This document shows positions 16,764 through 27,630 of a DNA stretch of 64,000 nt, piece after piece. Made by a program: the position numbers and the translations under genes. The number at the start of each line of letters is the position of its first letter. Position 1 is the stretch's first letter. This stretch comes from CAWHHZ01 sp963829355 (GTDB taxonomy: Bacteria; Acidobacteriota; Thermoanaerobaculia; Gp7-AA8; JAHWKK01), in NCBI GenBank assembly GCA_963829355.1, contig CAWHHZ010000032.1, positions 62,001 to 126,000 on the forward strand, written 5' to 3'. The notes below the pieces were generated by a model that was not told the DNA's origin, searched no databases, and saw only the letters and a list, made by a program, of their open reading frames with translations.

Positions 16764-17861
16764 ATGAGAATATTCGAGTCGTTCTGTGTTCTGCTTGTGC
16801 TGCTGCTGAGTCTTGCCGCCGGGGCTCAGGAAAACAGTCCGGAGAGCCGGCCGGCGGCGGGAAGAACTCTGCTCGTCGGCACTAAGGATGCGGTACCGTT
16901 TGCGATCAAGAGCTCGGACGGAAGATGGTCCGGCATCAGTATCGATCTGCTCGACGAAGTGATGAGTGACCTCGGGTGGCGGTATGAGCTCAGAGACGAG
17001 CCACTCGAAGAGCTTCTGAATGATGTGGAAACCGGGGAGCTCGACATGGCGATCTCAGCGATCACGATTACCCCGGAAAGGGAAGTCGAGCACGACTTCA
17101 GTCATGGCTACTATTCGACCGGTCTTGGAATCGCGGTCTCCGCTGAGGGGGGCGGATGGAGGGGTTTCGTCCGGAGGCTCTTTTCGGCGCAGCTCCTGGG
17201 CGCGATCGGTCTGACCATCTTTTTCCTTTTACTGGTCGGATGGCTCATCTGGCTCGCAGAGAGACGCGCCAATCCGGACCACTTCGGCGGGAATGCGACG
17301 CAGGGTATCGGGAACGGGTTCTGGTTCTCAGCCGTCACGATGACGACAGTCGGCTATGGCGACCGAGCTCCCGTGACGAGAGCGGGTCGTTTTCTCGCTC
17401 TCGTCTGGATGTTCGTGAGCCTCGTTGCCATATCCAGTCTCACCGCAGCGATCACCTCCGCTCTGACGCTCAACCAGCTCGATAGCGGCGTCACAGGGCC
17501 CGCTGACCTGCCCGAGGTGAAAGTTGGAACAGTCGAGAGCTCCACGAGCGTGGCGTATCTGAACGAACGGGGTATCGCTCCGTTGCAGTACGGAAGTGCC
17601 GGGGAGGCTTTGCAGGCGTTGAGAGACGGGGATGTGGGTGCGGTCGTGTATGACGAACCGATTCTGAGGTACCGGATCAACGAAGGATTTCAGGGTGATC
17701 TGGCGATGCTTCCGGACATTTTTGATGAGCAGAGTTACGGTGTCGTCTTCCGGTCGGGCAGCGAGTTGCGAGAGCCGTTCAATCGGGCGCTGCTGCGGGT
17801 GATGGGAAGTCCCGCCTGGCGCGGGATCAGGGAAAGCTATCTCGGAGCGGCTGAAGAGTGA
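16764..17861 (+). CDS. Prokaryotic ionotropic glutamate receptor-like potassium channel (GluR0-like)
   Basis: The 365-residue protein has a signal peptide (residues 1-21), then a bacterial extracellular solute-binding domain split in two by an ion-channel module. S1 lobe about 35-128 (with the ligand-binding arginine segment TPEREVEHDFS), transmembrane helix about 141-164, a re-entrant pore loop with potassium filter TVGYGD at 195-200, transmembrane helix about 207-232 (SLTAAITSALT, analogous to the SYTANLAAF gate), then S2 lobe about 250-360 (VVYDEP). This is the order found in Synechocystis GluR0. An amino acid released outside would open a potassium pathway. It appears monocistronic. Confidence 0.9.
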   Translation: MRIFESFCVLLVLLLSLAAGAQENSPESRPAAGRTLLVGTKDAVPFAIKSSDGRWSGISIDLLDEVMSDLGWRYELRDEPLEELLNDVETGELDMAISAITITPEREVEHDFSHGYYSTGLGIAVSAEGGGWRGFVRRLFSAQLLGAIGLTIFFLLLVGWLIWLAERRANPDHFGGNATQGIGNGFWFSAVTMTTVGYGDRAPVTRAGRFLALVWMFVSLVAISSLTAAITSALTLNQLDSGVTGPADLPEVKVGTVESSTSVAYLNERGIAPLQYGSAGEALQALRDGDVGAVVYDEPILRYRINEGFQGDLAMLPDIFDEQSYGVVFRSGSELREPFNRALLRVMGSPAWRGIRESYLGAAEE

Positions 17862-17902
17862 GAGCCGGCAGGAGGGCGAGGAGACGGTGCGACGGGCCGC
17901 CT

Positions 17903-17941
17903 CCACCTCCTGCCGTGATCGCGTCTGACGGCAGGAGGTGG
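17903..17941. terminator. Hairpin between convergent genes
   Basis: A perfect 14-bp inverted repeat (CCACCTCCTGCCGT at 17903-17916, ACGGCAGGAGGTGG at 17928-17941) with an 11-base loop lies between the channel gene and the OmpW-like gene. It lacks a T run, but its position suggests a shared terminator. The right arm also contains AGGAGG, although no start codon follows. Confidence 0.6.
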
Positions 17942-17978
17942 ATCCTTCACGATGTGGCCCTTCTGCGGGAACGGACTA

Positions 17979-18638
17979 TCAGAATCTGAGAACACCGCCC
18001 ACACTCACAATGAGAGGATTAAAGCTGATGTCGCGGCCGGGCTGCGCGTCTCCCGAGCCGAACACGATCGTGGACGGCGACTTCAGGGGAACATACTTCG
18101 CATCGATGTTGACGAGGATGGTATCGGTGATCGCAATGTTGAGTCCGAGGTTGGCGACAAAACCCGCATCGTCGTTGAACTCGATTCTTTCGATGTCGTC
18201 GCTCTGAATATCGCCGATGTCCCCCTGGACGTCGTCGACCAGCACCCAGGCTCCGCCTCCTCCGAGGTAGAGATCCCAGGCTCCATCGGGTGAGAAGTGG
18301 TACTGAAGCACGGCGGTGATCGGAATGATCGTCGTCTTCGCGTTCTGCAGCACGGCGCGAATATCTCCCGTCTCGGTCACGATCGTGTCGGGCTCAACGA
18401 GCGTCACACCGACTTCGACGGAGAATTTGTCGGTGACGTAGAGGTTGACGGCGGCCCCATAGCCGGTATCGTTGTCGACTTCGAACCTGACCGGATTGAC
18501 ATCCGAGGTCCCTTCGATCTCTTCATCCGCTTTGGTCGTCATCCACGCATAGCGACCGATCAGTTCGAGGGTTTGTGCGGACAATGGAGCAGTTGCAACC
18601 ACGGCAAGGAGCGCCAGCAGTAGTAGTCTTTTCATCAT
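17979..18638 (-). CDS. OmpW-like outer-membrane beta-barrel protein
   Basis: A 219-residue protein with a signal peptide (KRLLLLALLAVVATAPLSAQ) and an eight-strand-type barrel pattern of alternating hydrophobic residues, ending in the aromatic-terminal VSVGGVLRF that outer-membrane proteins use for BAM recognition. The spacing of strands and the YHFSPDGAWDLYLGGGGAW segment match OmpW/OmpA-barrel families. The solute, if any, is unknown. An AGGAGG ribosome site precedes two adjacent ATG codons; the second (18635) has better spacing. Confidence 0.85.
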   Translation of the reverse strand: MMKRLLLLALLAVVATAPLSAQTLELIGRYAWMTTKADEEIEGTSDVNPVRFEVDNDTGYGAAVNLYVTDKFSVEVGVTLVEPDTIVTETGDIRAVLQNAKTTIIPITAVLQYHFSPDGAWDLYLGGGGAWVLVDDVQGDIGDIQSDDIERIEFNDDAGFVANLGLNIAITDTILVNIDAKYVPLKSPSTIVFGSGDAQPGRDISFNPLIVSVGGVLRF

Positions 18639-18689
18639 TTTCCTCCTGTTTGTTCCGGCCTGTGCAAGAAGACAGCCGATGGATGCTCC

Positions 18690-19010
18690 TCATGCTTTTT
18701 GAATCTCATCCTCGATCCATGTCCAGACGGCGACGGTTGAAGGGACCCCGAGGGAGCTGCAAGCGAGCGCAACGACCTGTTCGATTTCCCGCCGGTCGAT
18801 CCCCTGGGCGAGAGCTTTTCTGACGTTCGAGTGGACGGCCCCCTCACTCATGACGCTCATGGCGACGGCCAGCTTGATCAGTCGACATGTCCTGTCATCG
18901 AGCGGACCCTCGCGCCCTGCCTCTCCCATCATGTCCCACGCCTTGCGGAGCCTGGGGTGTGCTTCACTGAATCTTCGATATGTCTCTGGTGGCTTTGGCA
19001 GCTCGGACAT
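18690..19010 (-). CDS. Carboxymuconolactone decarboxylase/AhpD-like protein lacking the CxxC motif
   Basis: A small all-helical protein of 106 residues of the CMD/AhpD family. The core helix reads LIKLAVAMSVMSEGAVHSNV, where AhpD peroxidase partners have a CxxC motif; here the site is EGAVHS, so it cannot be a thiol peroxidase. Related proteins of this type are usually of unknown function. The ATG at 19010 has AGGAGG six bases upstream. It lies 51 bases upstream of the OmpW-like gene on the same strand and may be co-transcribed with it. Confidence 0.85.
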   Translation of the reverse strand: MSELPKPPETYRRFSEAHPRLRKAWDMMGEAGREGPLDDRTCRLIKLAVAMSVMSEGAVHSNVRKALAQGIDRREIEQVVALACSSLGVPSTVAVWTWIEDEIQKA

Positions 19011-19181
19011 CAATTTCCTCCTGCATCGTTACTGGGCCGGGCGACAGATTCCTCCTGCGCTGCATGTTGCTGGCCGGCCGCCATCATAGCGCTGCTGGAA
19101 GAAGCCGGCAGAAAATGCGCCTGATCCGGGTTGGCTTCCGAAGCGGGATTCCTGTGCACGTCTCGCGTGTTTGCACCCCCG

Positions 19182-21725
19182 ATGAGTCGTTCCCCTCGAC
19201 TGCTACTGTCGCTATTCGTGGTTCTCCTCTGTGGCTGGACAACGGAGGCAAGTGCAGCCTCGTTCATCATCCCGGATGATGAGGTGTTGATCGATCGTGC
19301 TGAAGCGATCGTTACGGGCACTGTCAGAGGATCTGTTCCCCGTCGGGGAGACAGGGGCGGCATCGAGACGATTTATACACTCGATGTTGACGAGGTGCTC
19401 AAAGGTAGCGCGGGAGCCGTTGTCGAGCTGCGTGAATGGGGTGGCGTGCTCGATGGTGAGTGGATGGTGGCTTCAGGATCGCCCAGATACTCAGTGGGGT
19501 CCCGCTATCTGGTCTTTCTCCTCCGCGCCCCCACCGGATCGTGGACGACACTCGAGCTGGCTCTCGGTCAATTCCGCTTTGTCGAGGTGGCAAATCAGAT
19601 GTTTCTGACACGGGAGCTCGGGACTTCATATGTCCTGGGTATGCCCGGAGACGCAGGGAGATCTGCCCCGGAGTTTCTTTCCCGAATCCGGGACAGGGTA
19701 TCGGTGGCATCGATGTCTCAGCAGTATTCCTCGACACCGACGGTTGAAGCGAATGATCTCGATACACGAAGTGCAGCCACAAAGGGTGTCGCGCAATGGA
19801 GCAGCGGCTCCTCGGTGAATTACACGATCAGTGGCGCGGCAGCGAGTGGAAGTACGCGGGGTGATGACGGGGAGGAGAGGATCATCATCGGAGATCCGAA
19901 CGGTGACATTCCCGGCTCCTTCTCCGGCAGCGGAACCATCGCTACGGCCTTTTTCGGCGGCTCGACGCTCGGCTTTACAGACCGCGTCGATCTGACCTAT
20001 TCGGACATCGTCGTTCAGGATGGTGTCGGAACGGCCACAGGTGTGACTCAGGAAGAGTACGCGACCGTGCTGACCCACGAGCTCGGCCACACGATCGGAT
20101 TTCGGCATTCAAACCAGAACAAGTTCAGCGAGAGTGGATCTGCCTGTGCTGCGCCGCTCCCCTGTTCCGGAAGCGCGGTGATGAATTCATTCATCATTTC
20201 CGGTCTGAACGGCGTGCTGCAGACCTGGGACCGGGCTGGTCTATCGAGCAACTACGGGTCGGCTCCCGACCAGAACTACCTGATCGTCGATCAGTCGTCG
20301 CTGCGTCCCTGGTACCGGAGCCAGTCGAATGTGGTCTGGAGGATATCGGGAGAAGGAGGGGCATGCAGTGGTCCGAAGATCAGCTCGGGACCCGTCGCCA
20401 ATCCCTCCGCGATCGAGCTAGGTCAGACCGCTCAACTCGTGGTCAGCGCTACGTCCAGCGTCGGTTCATTGCAGTACCAGTGGTACCGGGGGACCAGCGG
20501 AAACACGGGCTCTCCAGTTCCCGGAGGTACGGCAAACGCCATCTCGGTCAAGCCGACGCAGACCTCGTCGTATTGGGTGCGTGTGAGCGACTCGTGCGGA
20601 AGCGTCGACAGCGTGTCCGTACAGATCTTCGTCATCGTTTGTGAGCCGGTGATTACCAGTCAACCGAAAGGAAAGGTGATCGGGCCGGGAGAGACCACGA
20701 CGCTCGCAGTTACGGCTGCCAACGCCACGAGTTACTCCTGGTATGCAGGGTCGAGTGGTGACATCTCCCGGTTCGTCGGCGGTGGCTCAATCCTGTCGGT
20801 CAGTCCCTCGCAGACAACGAGCTATTGGGTCAGGGTCGGCAACTCGTGCGGATCGGTCGACAGCGGCTCGGCGACTGTTCAGGTCCTGCAATGTCCGCCC
20901 CCGAGTATCGTGAAGGAACCGGTCGACATCGATCTCCAGGCTGGAGAGAAGGCGACACTCCAGGTTGTTGCCGACGGGGAGGGGGAGCTTCGTTACGAGT
21001 GGTATCGCGGTCTGAGCGGCGATACCTCATCCCTGATCGCTTCAGAAACGGATGTTCTGGTGCTCGAGAATATCGGGTCTGATCTCGATGTCTGGGCCAG
21101 GGTCTACGGTGAGTGCGGGTATCGCGATACCCGGACCGCTCATATTCGTCTCGTGACGATCTGTACTGCGCCCGCCATTGCGCGCGAGCCGGGGGACGAA
21201 ACCATCTTCAGTGGAGCGCGCGCGCTGCTGCAGGTGGAAGCAACCGGCACGTCACTCATCTATCAATGGTTCTATCGTCCTGGAGCGACCACTCTGGAAG
21301 TCAAAGGTGCGACTGGTCCGACTCTCACCACTGAACCGCTCTTTTCCGACCGGACCTACTTCGTGCGGGTCAGAAACAACTGCGGCGGGATCTCGAGCCG
21401 GGACGCCACGGTCACTGTCAGTTCCTGCACACCTCCCTCCATCCTCTCGGTCACGCCTGGGCAACGGCTCGATCTCGGTTCTCGCGCCGAGCTCGACGTG
21501 GTGGTTGATGGCACGGCACCAATCGAGATCGAGTGGTTCGAAGGGGAGTCCGGCGACCTCTCACACCCGATCGAGGGAGCTGACGATCCAGTCCTCGCCG
21601 TTGGTCCTCTGGGCGGCACCGTGCGCTACTGGGTTCGTGTCTCGAACTCGTGCGGGAGTGTACAGAGCGAAACGATCGAGCTGCGCGTCGATTCGGTGAG
21701 AAACCGGCCGACGCATCGGAGGTGA
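19182..21725 (+). CDS. Secreted zinc metalloprotease with five Ig-like repeats
   Basis: An 847-residue exported protein. After the signal peptide (residues 1 to about 25) comes a region of unknown fold (about 25-170), then a matrixin/M10-like catalytic domain with the zinc motif HELGHTIGFRH (HExxHxxGxxH, about residue 300). The C-terminal half is five repeats of about 85-90 residues, each starting with a Cys-Pro-Ile-type segment (CEPVI, CPPPSI, CTAPAI, CTPPSI), containing YQWYRG or YSWYAG, and ending YWVRVSNSCGSV. The paired cysteines suggest a disulfide per repeat. It probably cleaves extracellular protein while the repeats bind a surface or carbohydrate. ATG 19182 gives a proper signal peptide; the frame opens earlier at a TTG. 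Confidence 0.88.
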   Translation: MSRSPRLLLSLFVVLLCGWTTEASAASFIIPDDEVLIDRAEAIVTGTVRGSVPRRGDRGGIETIYTLDVDEVLKGSAGAVVELREWGGVLDGEWMVASGSPRYSVGSRYLVFLLRAPTGSWTTLELALGQFRFVEVANQMFLTRELGTSYVLGMPGDAGRSAPEFLSRIRDRVSVASMSQQYSSTPTVEANDLDTRSAATKGVAQWSSGSSVNYTISGAAASGSTRGDDGEERIIIGDPNGDIPGSFSGSGTIATAFFGGSTLGFTDRVDLTYSDIVVQDGVGTATGVTQEEYATVLTHELGHTIGFRHSNQNKFSESGSACAAPLPCSGSAVMNSFIISGLNGVLQTWDRAGLSSNYGSAPDQNYLIVDQSSLRPWYRSQSNVVWRISGEGGACSGPKISSGPVANPSAIELGQTAQLVVSATSSVGSLQYQWYRGTSGNTGSPVPGGTANAISVKPTQTSSYWVRVSDSCGSVDSVSVQIFVIVCEPVITSQPKGKVIGPGETTTLAVTAANATSYSWYAGSSGDISRFVGGGSILSVSPSQTTSYWVRVGNSCGSVDSGSATVQVLQCPPPSIVKEPVDIDLQAGEKATLQVVADGEGELRYEWYRGLSGDTSSLIASETDVLVLENIGSDLDVWARVYGECGYRDTRTAHIRLVTICTAPAIAREPGDETIFSGARALLQVEATGTSLIYQWFYRPGATTLEVKGATGPTLTTEPLFSDRTYFVRVRNNCGGISSRDATVTVSSCTPPSILSVTPGQRLDLGSRAELDVVVDGTAPIEIEWFEGESGDLSHPIEGADDPVLAVGPLGGTVRYWVRVSNSCGSVQSETIELRVDSVRNRPTHRR

Positions 21726-21782
21726 GCGTCCCGGCTTGAAGAATTGAGTTCATCACTCTTCACGTCGAGACTCTATGCTCCG

Positions 21783-22823
21783 TCAGCTCTTTCCGACGGA
21801 ACGCCGCAGTAGCTGGTGGAAATGGTGGACGCCGTTCTCCCGGGCCACCGAGTAGCGTCCGGTCGAATAGGTTCTCGATCCGAGTCCCCTCTGAACGGCT
21901 TCGCAGATCGCGATGTCCTCGATCTGAATCTCGTCGCTGAACTCGACAGTCTCGTCGATCATTGACCCGGCATGGGCGGGATCGCGGAAGTACCACTCGA
22001 AGATCGTCATCGTCTTGTGCGGGCCGAGGGGCAGAATGAGATTGGTCGAGAAATTGTCGGGATAGACGTTCAGCATCAGGTTCGGATAGATCCAGAAGTA
22101 CTGGGCGTCGGCGCTCTCCTCGCTCACGCGCAGCCGTTTTGCCCTCTTGATGGGGGAGTGCTGAATCGAGAACCATTCCCTGGTCTCGACCCTGTAGTTG
22201 GCGTAGTCGAGCTCCTCGTTGAGTGACGGGTGGACGATCGGGATATGGTAGCCCTCGAGGTAGTTGTCGACGTAGACCTTCCAGTTGCAGTCGAGCGTCC
22301 ACTCCTTTCGATGCGCGAGCGCGTACGATCTGAGGTCACCGAGCTCGACGAGCTCGTCCAGTCCGCCGAACGTCTCCTCGAGAGAAGGACCTTCCTGATC
22401 GAGCTTCACGAAGACGAGCGGCCCCCACGAGTCGACCTGCCACTGGGGGAGCCGATGGTCGGCTTTGTCGAATCGCTCCACTCCCTCGAACTCCCGGGTG
22501 GCCAGCAGCTTCCCGTCGAGCCCGTACATCCAGCCGTGGTAGCCGCATCGGAACGAGCGACAGGTTCCAGATCCGGCTGCCACGGGTCCGGCGCGATGAC
22601 GACAGACGTTCGACATCGCCCGAAGCTCGCCATCGCGTCCCCGCGCGAGGAGCACCGGTTCTCCGGCGATCTCGGTGGTCACGAACGATCCCGGCTCCGC
22701 GAGCTGATCGAGCCTGGCAGCGAGCTGCCACGTCGCTGAAAAGACCGTGAGCCGTTCAGTCTCGAGCATCTCGGAGTCGAGATACCAGGAGGAGGGGATC
22801 GTGGAGGCGGTCGAGAGTGTCAT
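21783..22823 (-). CDS. Rieske non-haem iron oxygenase, alpha-subunit type
   Basis: A 346-residue ring-hydroxylating-type oxygenase. The N-terminal Rieske [2Fe-2S] centre uses Cys74/His76 (SNVCRHRAG) and Cys93/His96 (RCGYHGW); the catalytic domain has the DNYLEGYHIPIVH facial-triad motif. The length and motif spacing are closest to choline/carnitine or aromatic monooxygenase alpha subunits. No reductase or ferredoxin gene is adjacent, so electrons must come from elsewhere. The ATG at 22823 is chosen because codons upstream to 22847 belong to the GGTTCGAGGG repeat array. It is convergent with the metalloprotease gene. Confidence 0.88.
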   Translation of the reverse strand: MTLSTASTIPSSWYLDSEMLETERLTVFSATWQLAARLDQLAEPGSFVTTEIAGEPVLLARGRDGELRAMSNVCRHRAGPVAAGSGTCRSFRCGYHGWMYGLDGKLLATREFEGVERFDKADHRLPQWQVDSWGPLVFVKLDQEGPSLEETFGGLDELVELGDLRSYALAHRKEWTLDCNWKVYVDNYLEGYHIPIVHPSLNEELDYANYRVETREWFSIQHSPIKRAKRLRVSEESADAQYFWIYPNLMLNVYPDNFSTNLILPLGPHKTMTIFEWYFRDPAHAGSMIDETVEFSDEIQIEDIAICEAVQRGLGSRTYSTGRYSVARENGVHHFHQLLRRSVGKS

Positions 22824-22830
22824 GGGTGGG

Positions 22831-23158
22831 GAGGTTCGAGGGTTCAAGAGGTTCAGGAGTTCAGAGGTTCAGAGGTTCAGGGGTTCAGAGGTTCGAGGTT
22901 CGGAGGTTCAGAGGTTCAGATGTTCGGGAGCCTGGGAGTTCAATGGTCCGAGAGTTCGTTGGTTATTGTTAAAGGGGTGGAAAGGGCCGTGTGCATATCC
23001 AGAGTCAGTTTCTCACGCCGCTCCTGCATCTGTCATCCGACGGAGCAGCCGCGCCGCCGCAGAACGCCCGAGCCTCCAAATGTCCTCAACCTCTGAACCT
23101 CTGAACCTCTGAACCTCTGAACCCTCGAACTCCTGAACCCTTGAACCCTCGACCCTCC
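22831..23158. repeat. Large inverted tandem array: GGTTCAGA arm, spacer, TCTGAACC arm
   Basis: The 335-base gap between the Rieske and moaA genes contains no gene. A left arm of about 128 bases (22831-22958) is built of GGTTCAGA or GGTTCGAG units; a right arm (about 23085-23158) is built of reverse-complement units CCTCTGAA. Between them is about 126 bases of unrelated sequence. The arms could pair into a long hairpin. The left arm reaches within 8 bases of the Rieske start and the right arm touches the moaA stop. Confidence 0.85.
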
Positions 23159-24184
23159 TCACCCTCCGATGCTCGACATTGCGACTCGGGGGAGGGTAGT
23201 CGTTTCTTCGCTGCGGATCTCCGAGTATCGATCGGAGCGGGCCATCCAGATCGAACGGAGCATGTCGGCGATCTCGCCGTCGGTGCGTCCGTTGCGCAGA
23301 GGAGTCTTGAGATCTCGGCCGGTGCCGGCGAAAAGACAGGTGAAGAGCTTTCCTTCAGACGACAGTCTCGCCCGGCTGCAGTCGCTGCAGAATGGAGCGG
23401 TAACTGAGCTGATGACGCCGATCTCTCCTCCTCCGTCGCGGTACCGGTACCGTTTCGCAACCTCTCCCCGGTAGTCGGAGCCGATCGGCTCCAGAGGCAG
23501 TTCGCGATCGATTCTCGCGACGACTTGCGCAGCCGGAACGACTTCGTCGAGATTCCAGCCGATCGTGCCTCCAACATCCATGTACTCGATGAATCGCACG
23601 ATGTGGGATGTGCCATGAAACCGGCGGGCGAGCTCGACGATGCTGCGCTCATTGATTCCACGGCGGACCACGCAGTTGACCTTGATCGGAGAGAGCCCGG
23701 CGCTCTCGGCTGCCGCGATCCCCTCCAGCACACGGCTGACGGGAAAGCTCACGTCATTCATCGATTGAAACACTTCGTCGTCAAGCGAGTCGAGACTCAC
23801 CGTGATGCGCTTCAGCCCGGCGTCCGCCAGCAGGTGTGCCTTGTCCGAGAGCAGCGATCCGTTCGTCGTGAGTGAGAGGTCCTCGAGTCCATCGATCTCC
23901 GCGAGCTGCCCGACCAGGATCTCCAGATCGCGGCGGAGGAGAGGCTCGCCACCCGTGATTCTGATTTTTTTCGTTCCGAGACTCACGAAGATCCTCGCAA
24001 GTCGGGTGATCTCTTCGAACGTCAGGATCTGCGAGTGTGGGAGAAAGGCGAAGTTACGACCGAAAACCTCCTTCGGCATACAGTAGCCGCAGCGGAAGTT
24101 GCAGCGGTCTGTAACCGAGATGCGCAGGTCGCGCAGAGGTCGCGAAAGATGGTCCTGAATCATCGTTGACTTCAACGGAGCCAT
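23159..24184 (-). CDS. moaA: GTP 3',8-cyclase MoaA (molybdenum cofactor biosynthesis)
   Basis: MoaA is a radical-SAM enzyme that converts GTP to the cyclic precursor of the molybdopterin cofactor with MoaC. The 341-residue protein has the N-terminal cluster motif CNFRCGYC (Cys28, Cys32, Cys35), the GGEPLLR segment, the C-terminal cluster CSDCSRARLSSEG with LFTC, and the essential C-terminal double glycine (SSIGG). No other moa gene is in the window. ATG 24184 is chosen; ATG 24163 (MIQDHL), where many MoaA proteins begin, is an alternative. The longer frame to 24271 is not protein-like. Confidence 0.95.
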   Translation of the reverse strand: MAPLKSTMIQDHLSRPLRDLRISVTDRCNFRCGYCMPKEVFGRNFAFLPHSQILTFEEITRLARIFVSLGTKKIRITGGEPLLRRDLEILVGQLAEIDGLEDLSLTTNGSLLSDKAHLLADAGLKRITVSLDSLDDEVFQSMNDVSFPVSRVLEGIAAAESAGLSPIKVNCVVRRGINERSIVELARRFHGTSHIVRFIEYMDVGGTIGWNLDEVVPAAQVVARIDRELPLEPIGSDYRGEVAKRYRYRDGGGEIGVISSVTAPFCSDCSRARLSSEGKLFTCLFAGTGRDLKTPLRNGRTDGEIADMLRSIWMARSDRYSEIRSEETTTLPRVAMSSIGG

Positions 24185-24310
24185 AAAGCCTGAATTCCAC
24201 GGAAGATGCGTCTGCACGCGGTCGGATCCGTCGCAACCGCCGCGATCGGTCCCGACCTTGAATGAAATCATAAAACCTCAGGTTGTGTACGTGTGAACGG
24301 AGGTTTTTCC

Positions 24311-26257
<1,947 letters not shown>

Positions 26258-26272
26258 TCAGGAGCAACGCCA

Positions 26273-26566
26273 ATGTCAGAATCACTCGAAATCAAGTGCC
26301 CCTGCTGCGAGGCGACGATCGTTGTCGATCGCGACAGCGGGGAGGTTCTCTTCCACAAGGCGATGGAGAAGAAGTTCTCCAGATCGCTCGAGGAGATGGT
26401 CTCGGACATCGACCGCCAGAAATCGGATCGTGAGAAATTGTTCGAACAGGGGATGGCGGGGCAGAAAAACCGGCAGGATCTCCTCGAGAAGAAGTTCAGA
26501 GAAGCGATGCAGCGCGTCGACAAGGACGACGATACGCCGCGCGTAAACCCACTGGATCTCGACTGA
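26273..26566 (+). CDS. Small zinc-ribbon-like protein of unknown function
   Basis: A 97-residue cytosolic protein. A short N-terminal motif (IKCPCCEATIVVDRDSG) holds Cys9, Cys11, Cys12 and His28, resembling half a zinc ribbon; the rest is a charged helical segment (KKFSRSLEEMVSDIDRQKSD) likely to form a coiled coil. No family is recognised. It starts 16 bases after the aminopeptidase stop, with AGGAG upstream, and its TGA overlaps the start of the agmatinase-like gene by one base, so it is translationally coupled. Confidence 0.78.
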   Translation: MSESLEIKCPCCEATIVVDRDSGEVLFHKAMEKKFSRSLEEMVSDIDRQKSDREKLFEQGMAGQKNRQDLLEKKFREAMQRVDKDDDTPRVNPLDLD

Positions 26567-27630
26567 TGGAGCGGCTTGCAATCGATTTCGATCCGGATGC
26601 CGCCGCGGGAGACGAAAGCGGGCTGTTCGGTCTGCCGTTCTCCGTCGAGGATAGCCAGGTCGTCGTCATTCCCGTGCCGTTCGAAGCCACCACCTCTTAT
26701 GGTGGTGGAACTTCGGGAGGTCCTGAGGCGGTGCTGAAAGCTTCGCGTCAGGTGGACCTCTATGACCAGCAAACCGGACGCCCGTACGAGTACGGGATCG
26801 CAATGGCTCCCATCCCGCGGAAGATTGTTCGATGGAATCGTATCGCGAGGAATCTGGCCGAACCGATCATCGAGGCCGGGGGATTGATCAAGGGGAGCCG
26901 CCGACTGCGCAGAGATCTGGAGCGGGTCAATGACTTCGGGCGCCGGCTCAACAGATGGGTCCACGACGAGACGCGATTTCATCTGGAACGCAGGAAGATG
27001 CCGGTGATCCTCGGAGGGGACCACGCGGTCCCGTTCGGCGCGATTCAGGCCTATTCCGAGGCGTATCCGGGGCTCGGTATTCTTCACCTCGATGCCCATG
27101 CCGATCTTCGCGAGGCGTACGAGGGATTCGAGTGGTCGCACGCCTCGATCTTCTACAACGTCTATCACCAGATCCCGAACGTTTCGAAGATCGTTCAGGT
27201 CGGAGTGCGGGATCTGGGACGCGCCGAAAAGCAGATGATTGACGAGTCGCAGGGCAGGATCGTCACGTTCTTTGACGCCGACATGGTCGAGAAGAAGCAT
27301 CGGGGGGTGCCGTTTGACGAGATCGCTGATGAGATCGTCGGCCAGCTCCCTCAGATCGTCTACCTGTCGTGGGACATCGATGGCCTCGATCCCACACTTT
27401 GTCCCGGTACCGGAACCCCGGTCCCCGGCGGATTGTCATGGCACGAGGCGATCGGGCTGCTTCGTGCGCTGATCCGCCACGGCAAGCGCATCGTCGGATT
27501 CGATCTGTGCGAGGTCGCCGAGGGCGATACGGAGTGGGATGCGAACGTGGGGGCGAGACTTCTGTACAAAATGATAGGTTTTGCCCTGCTCTCTCAGCAG
27601 AAGCCGGGACATGCCGAGGAGAATCTCTGA
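26566..27630 (+). CDS. Agmatinase/arginase-family ureohydrolase
   Basis: A 354-residue binuclear-manganese hydrolase of the ureohydrolase superfamily. Metal ligands are visible in GGDHAVPFG, HLDAHADLREAYEGFEW and SWDIDGLDPT. Family members release urea from arginine or agmatine, or hydrolyse formiminoglutamate or guanidines; the N-terminal 45-residue extension and a long insertion (about 75-140) leave the substrate open, with agmatine a fair guess. The start codon overlaps the previous stop (TGATG) and its own stop overlaps the TerB-like start in the same way. Confidence 0.85.
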   Translation: MERLAIDFDPDAAAGDESGLFGLPFSVEDSQVVVIPVPFEATTSYGGGTSGGPEAVLKASRQVDLYDQQTGRPYEYGIAMAPIPRKIVRWNRIARNLAEPIIEAGGLIKGSRRLRRDLERVNDFGRRLNRWVHDETRFHLERRKMPVILGGDHAVPFGAIQAYSEAYPGLGILHLDAHADLREAYEGFEWSHASIFYNVYHQIPNVSKIVQVGVRDLGRAEKQMIDESQGRIVTFFDADMVEKKHRGVPFDEIADEIVGQLPQIVYLSWDIDGLDPTLCPGTGTPVPGGLSWHEAIGLLRALIRHGKRIVGFDLCEVAEGDTEWDANVGARLLYKMIGFALLSQQKPGHAEENL

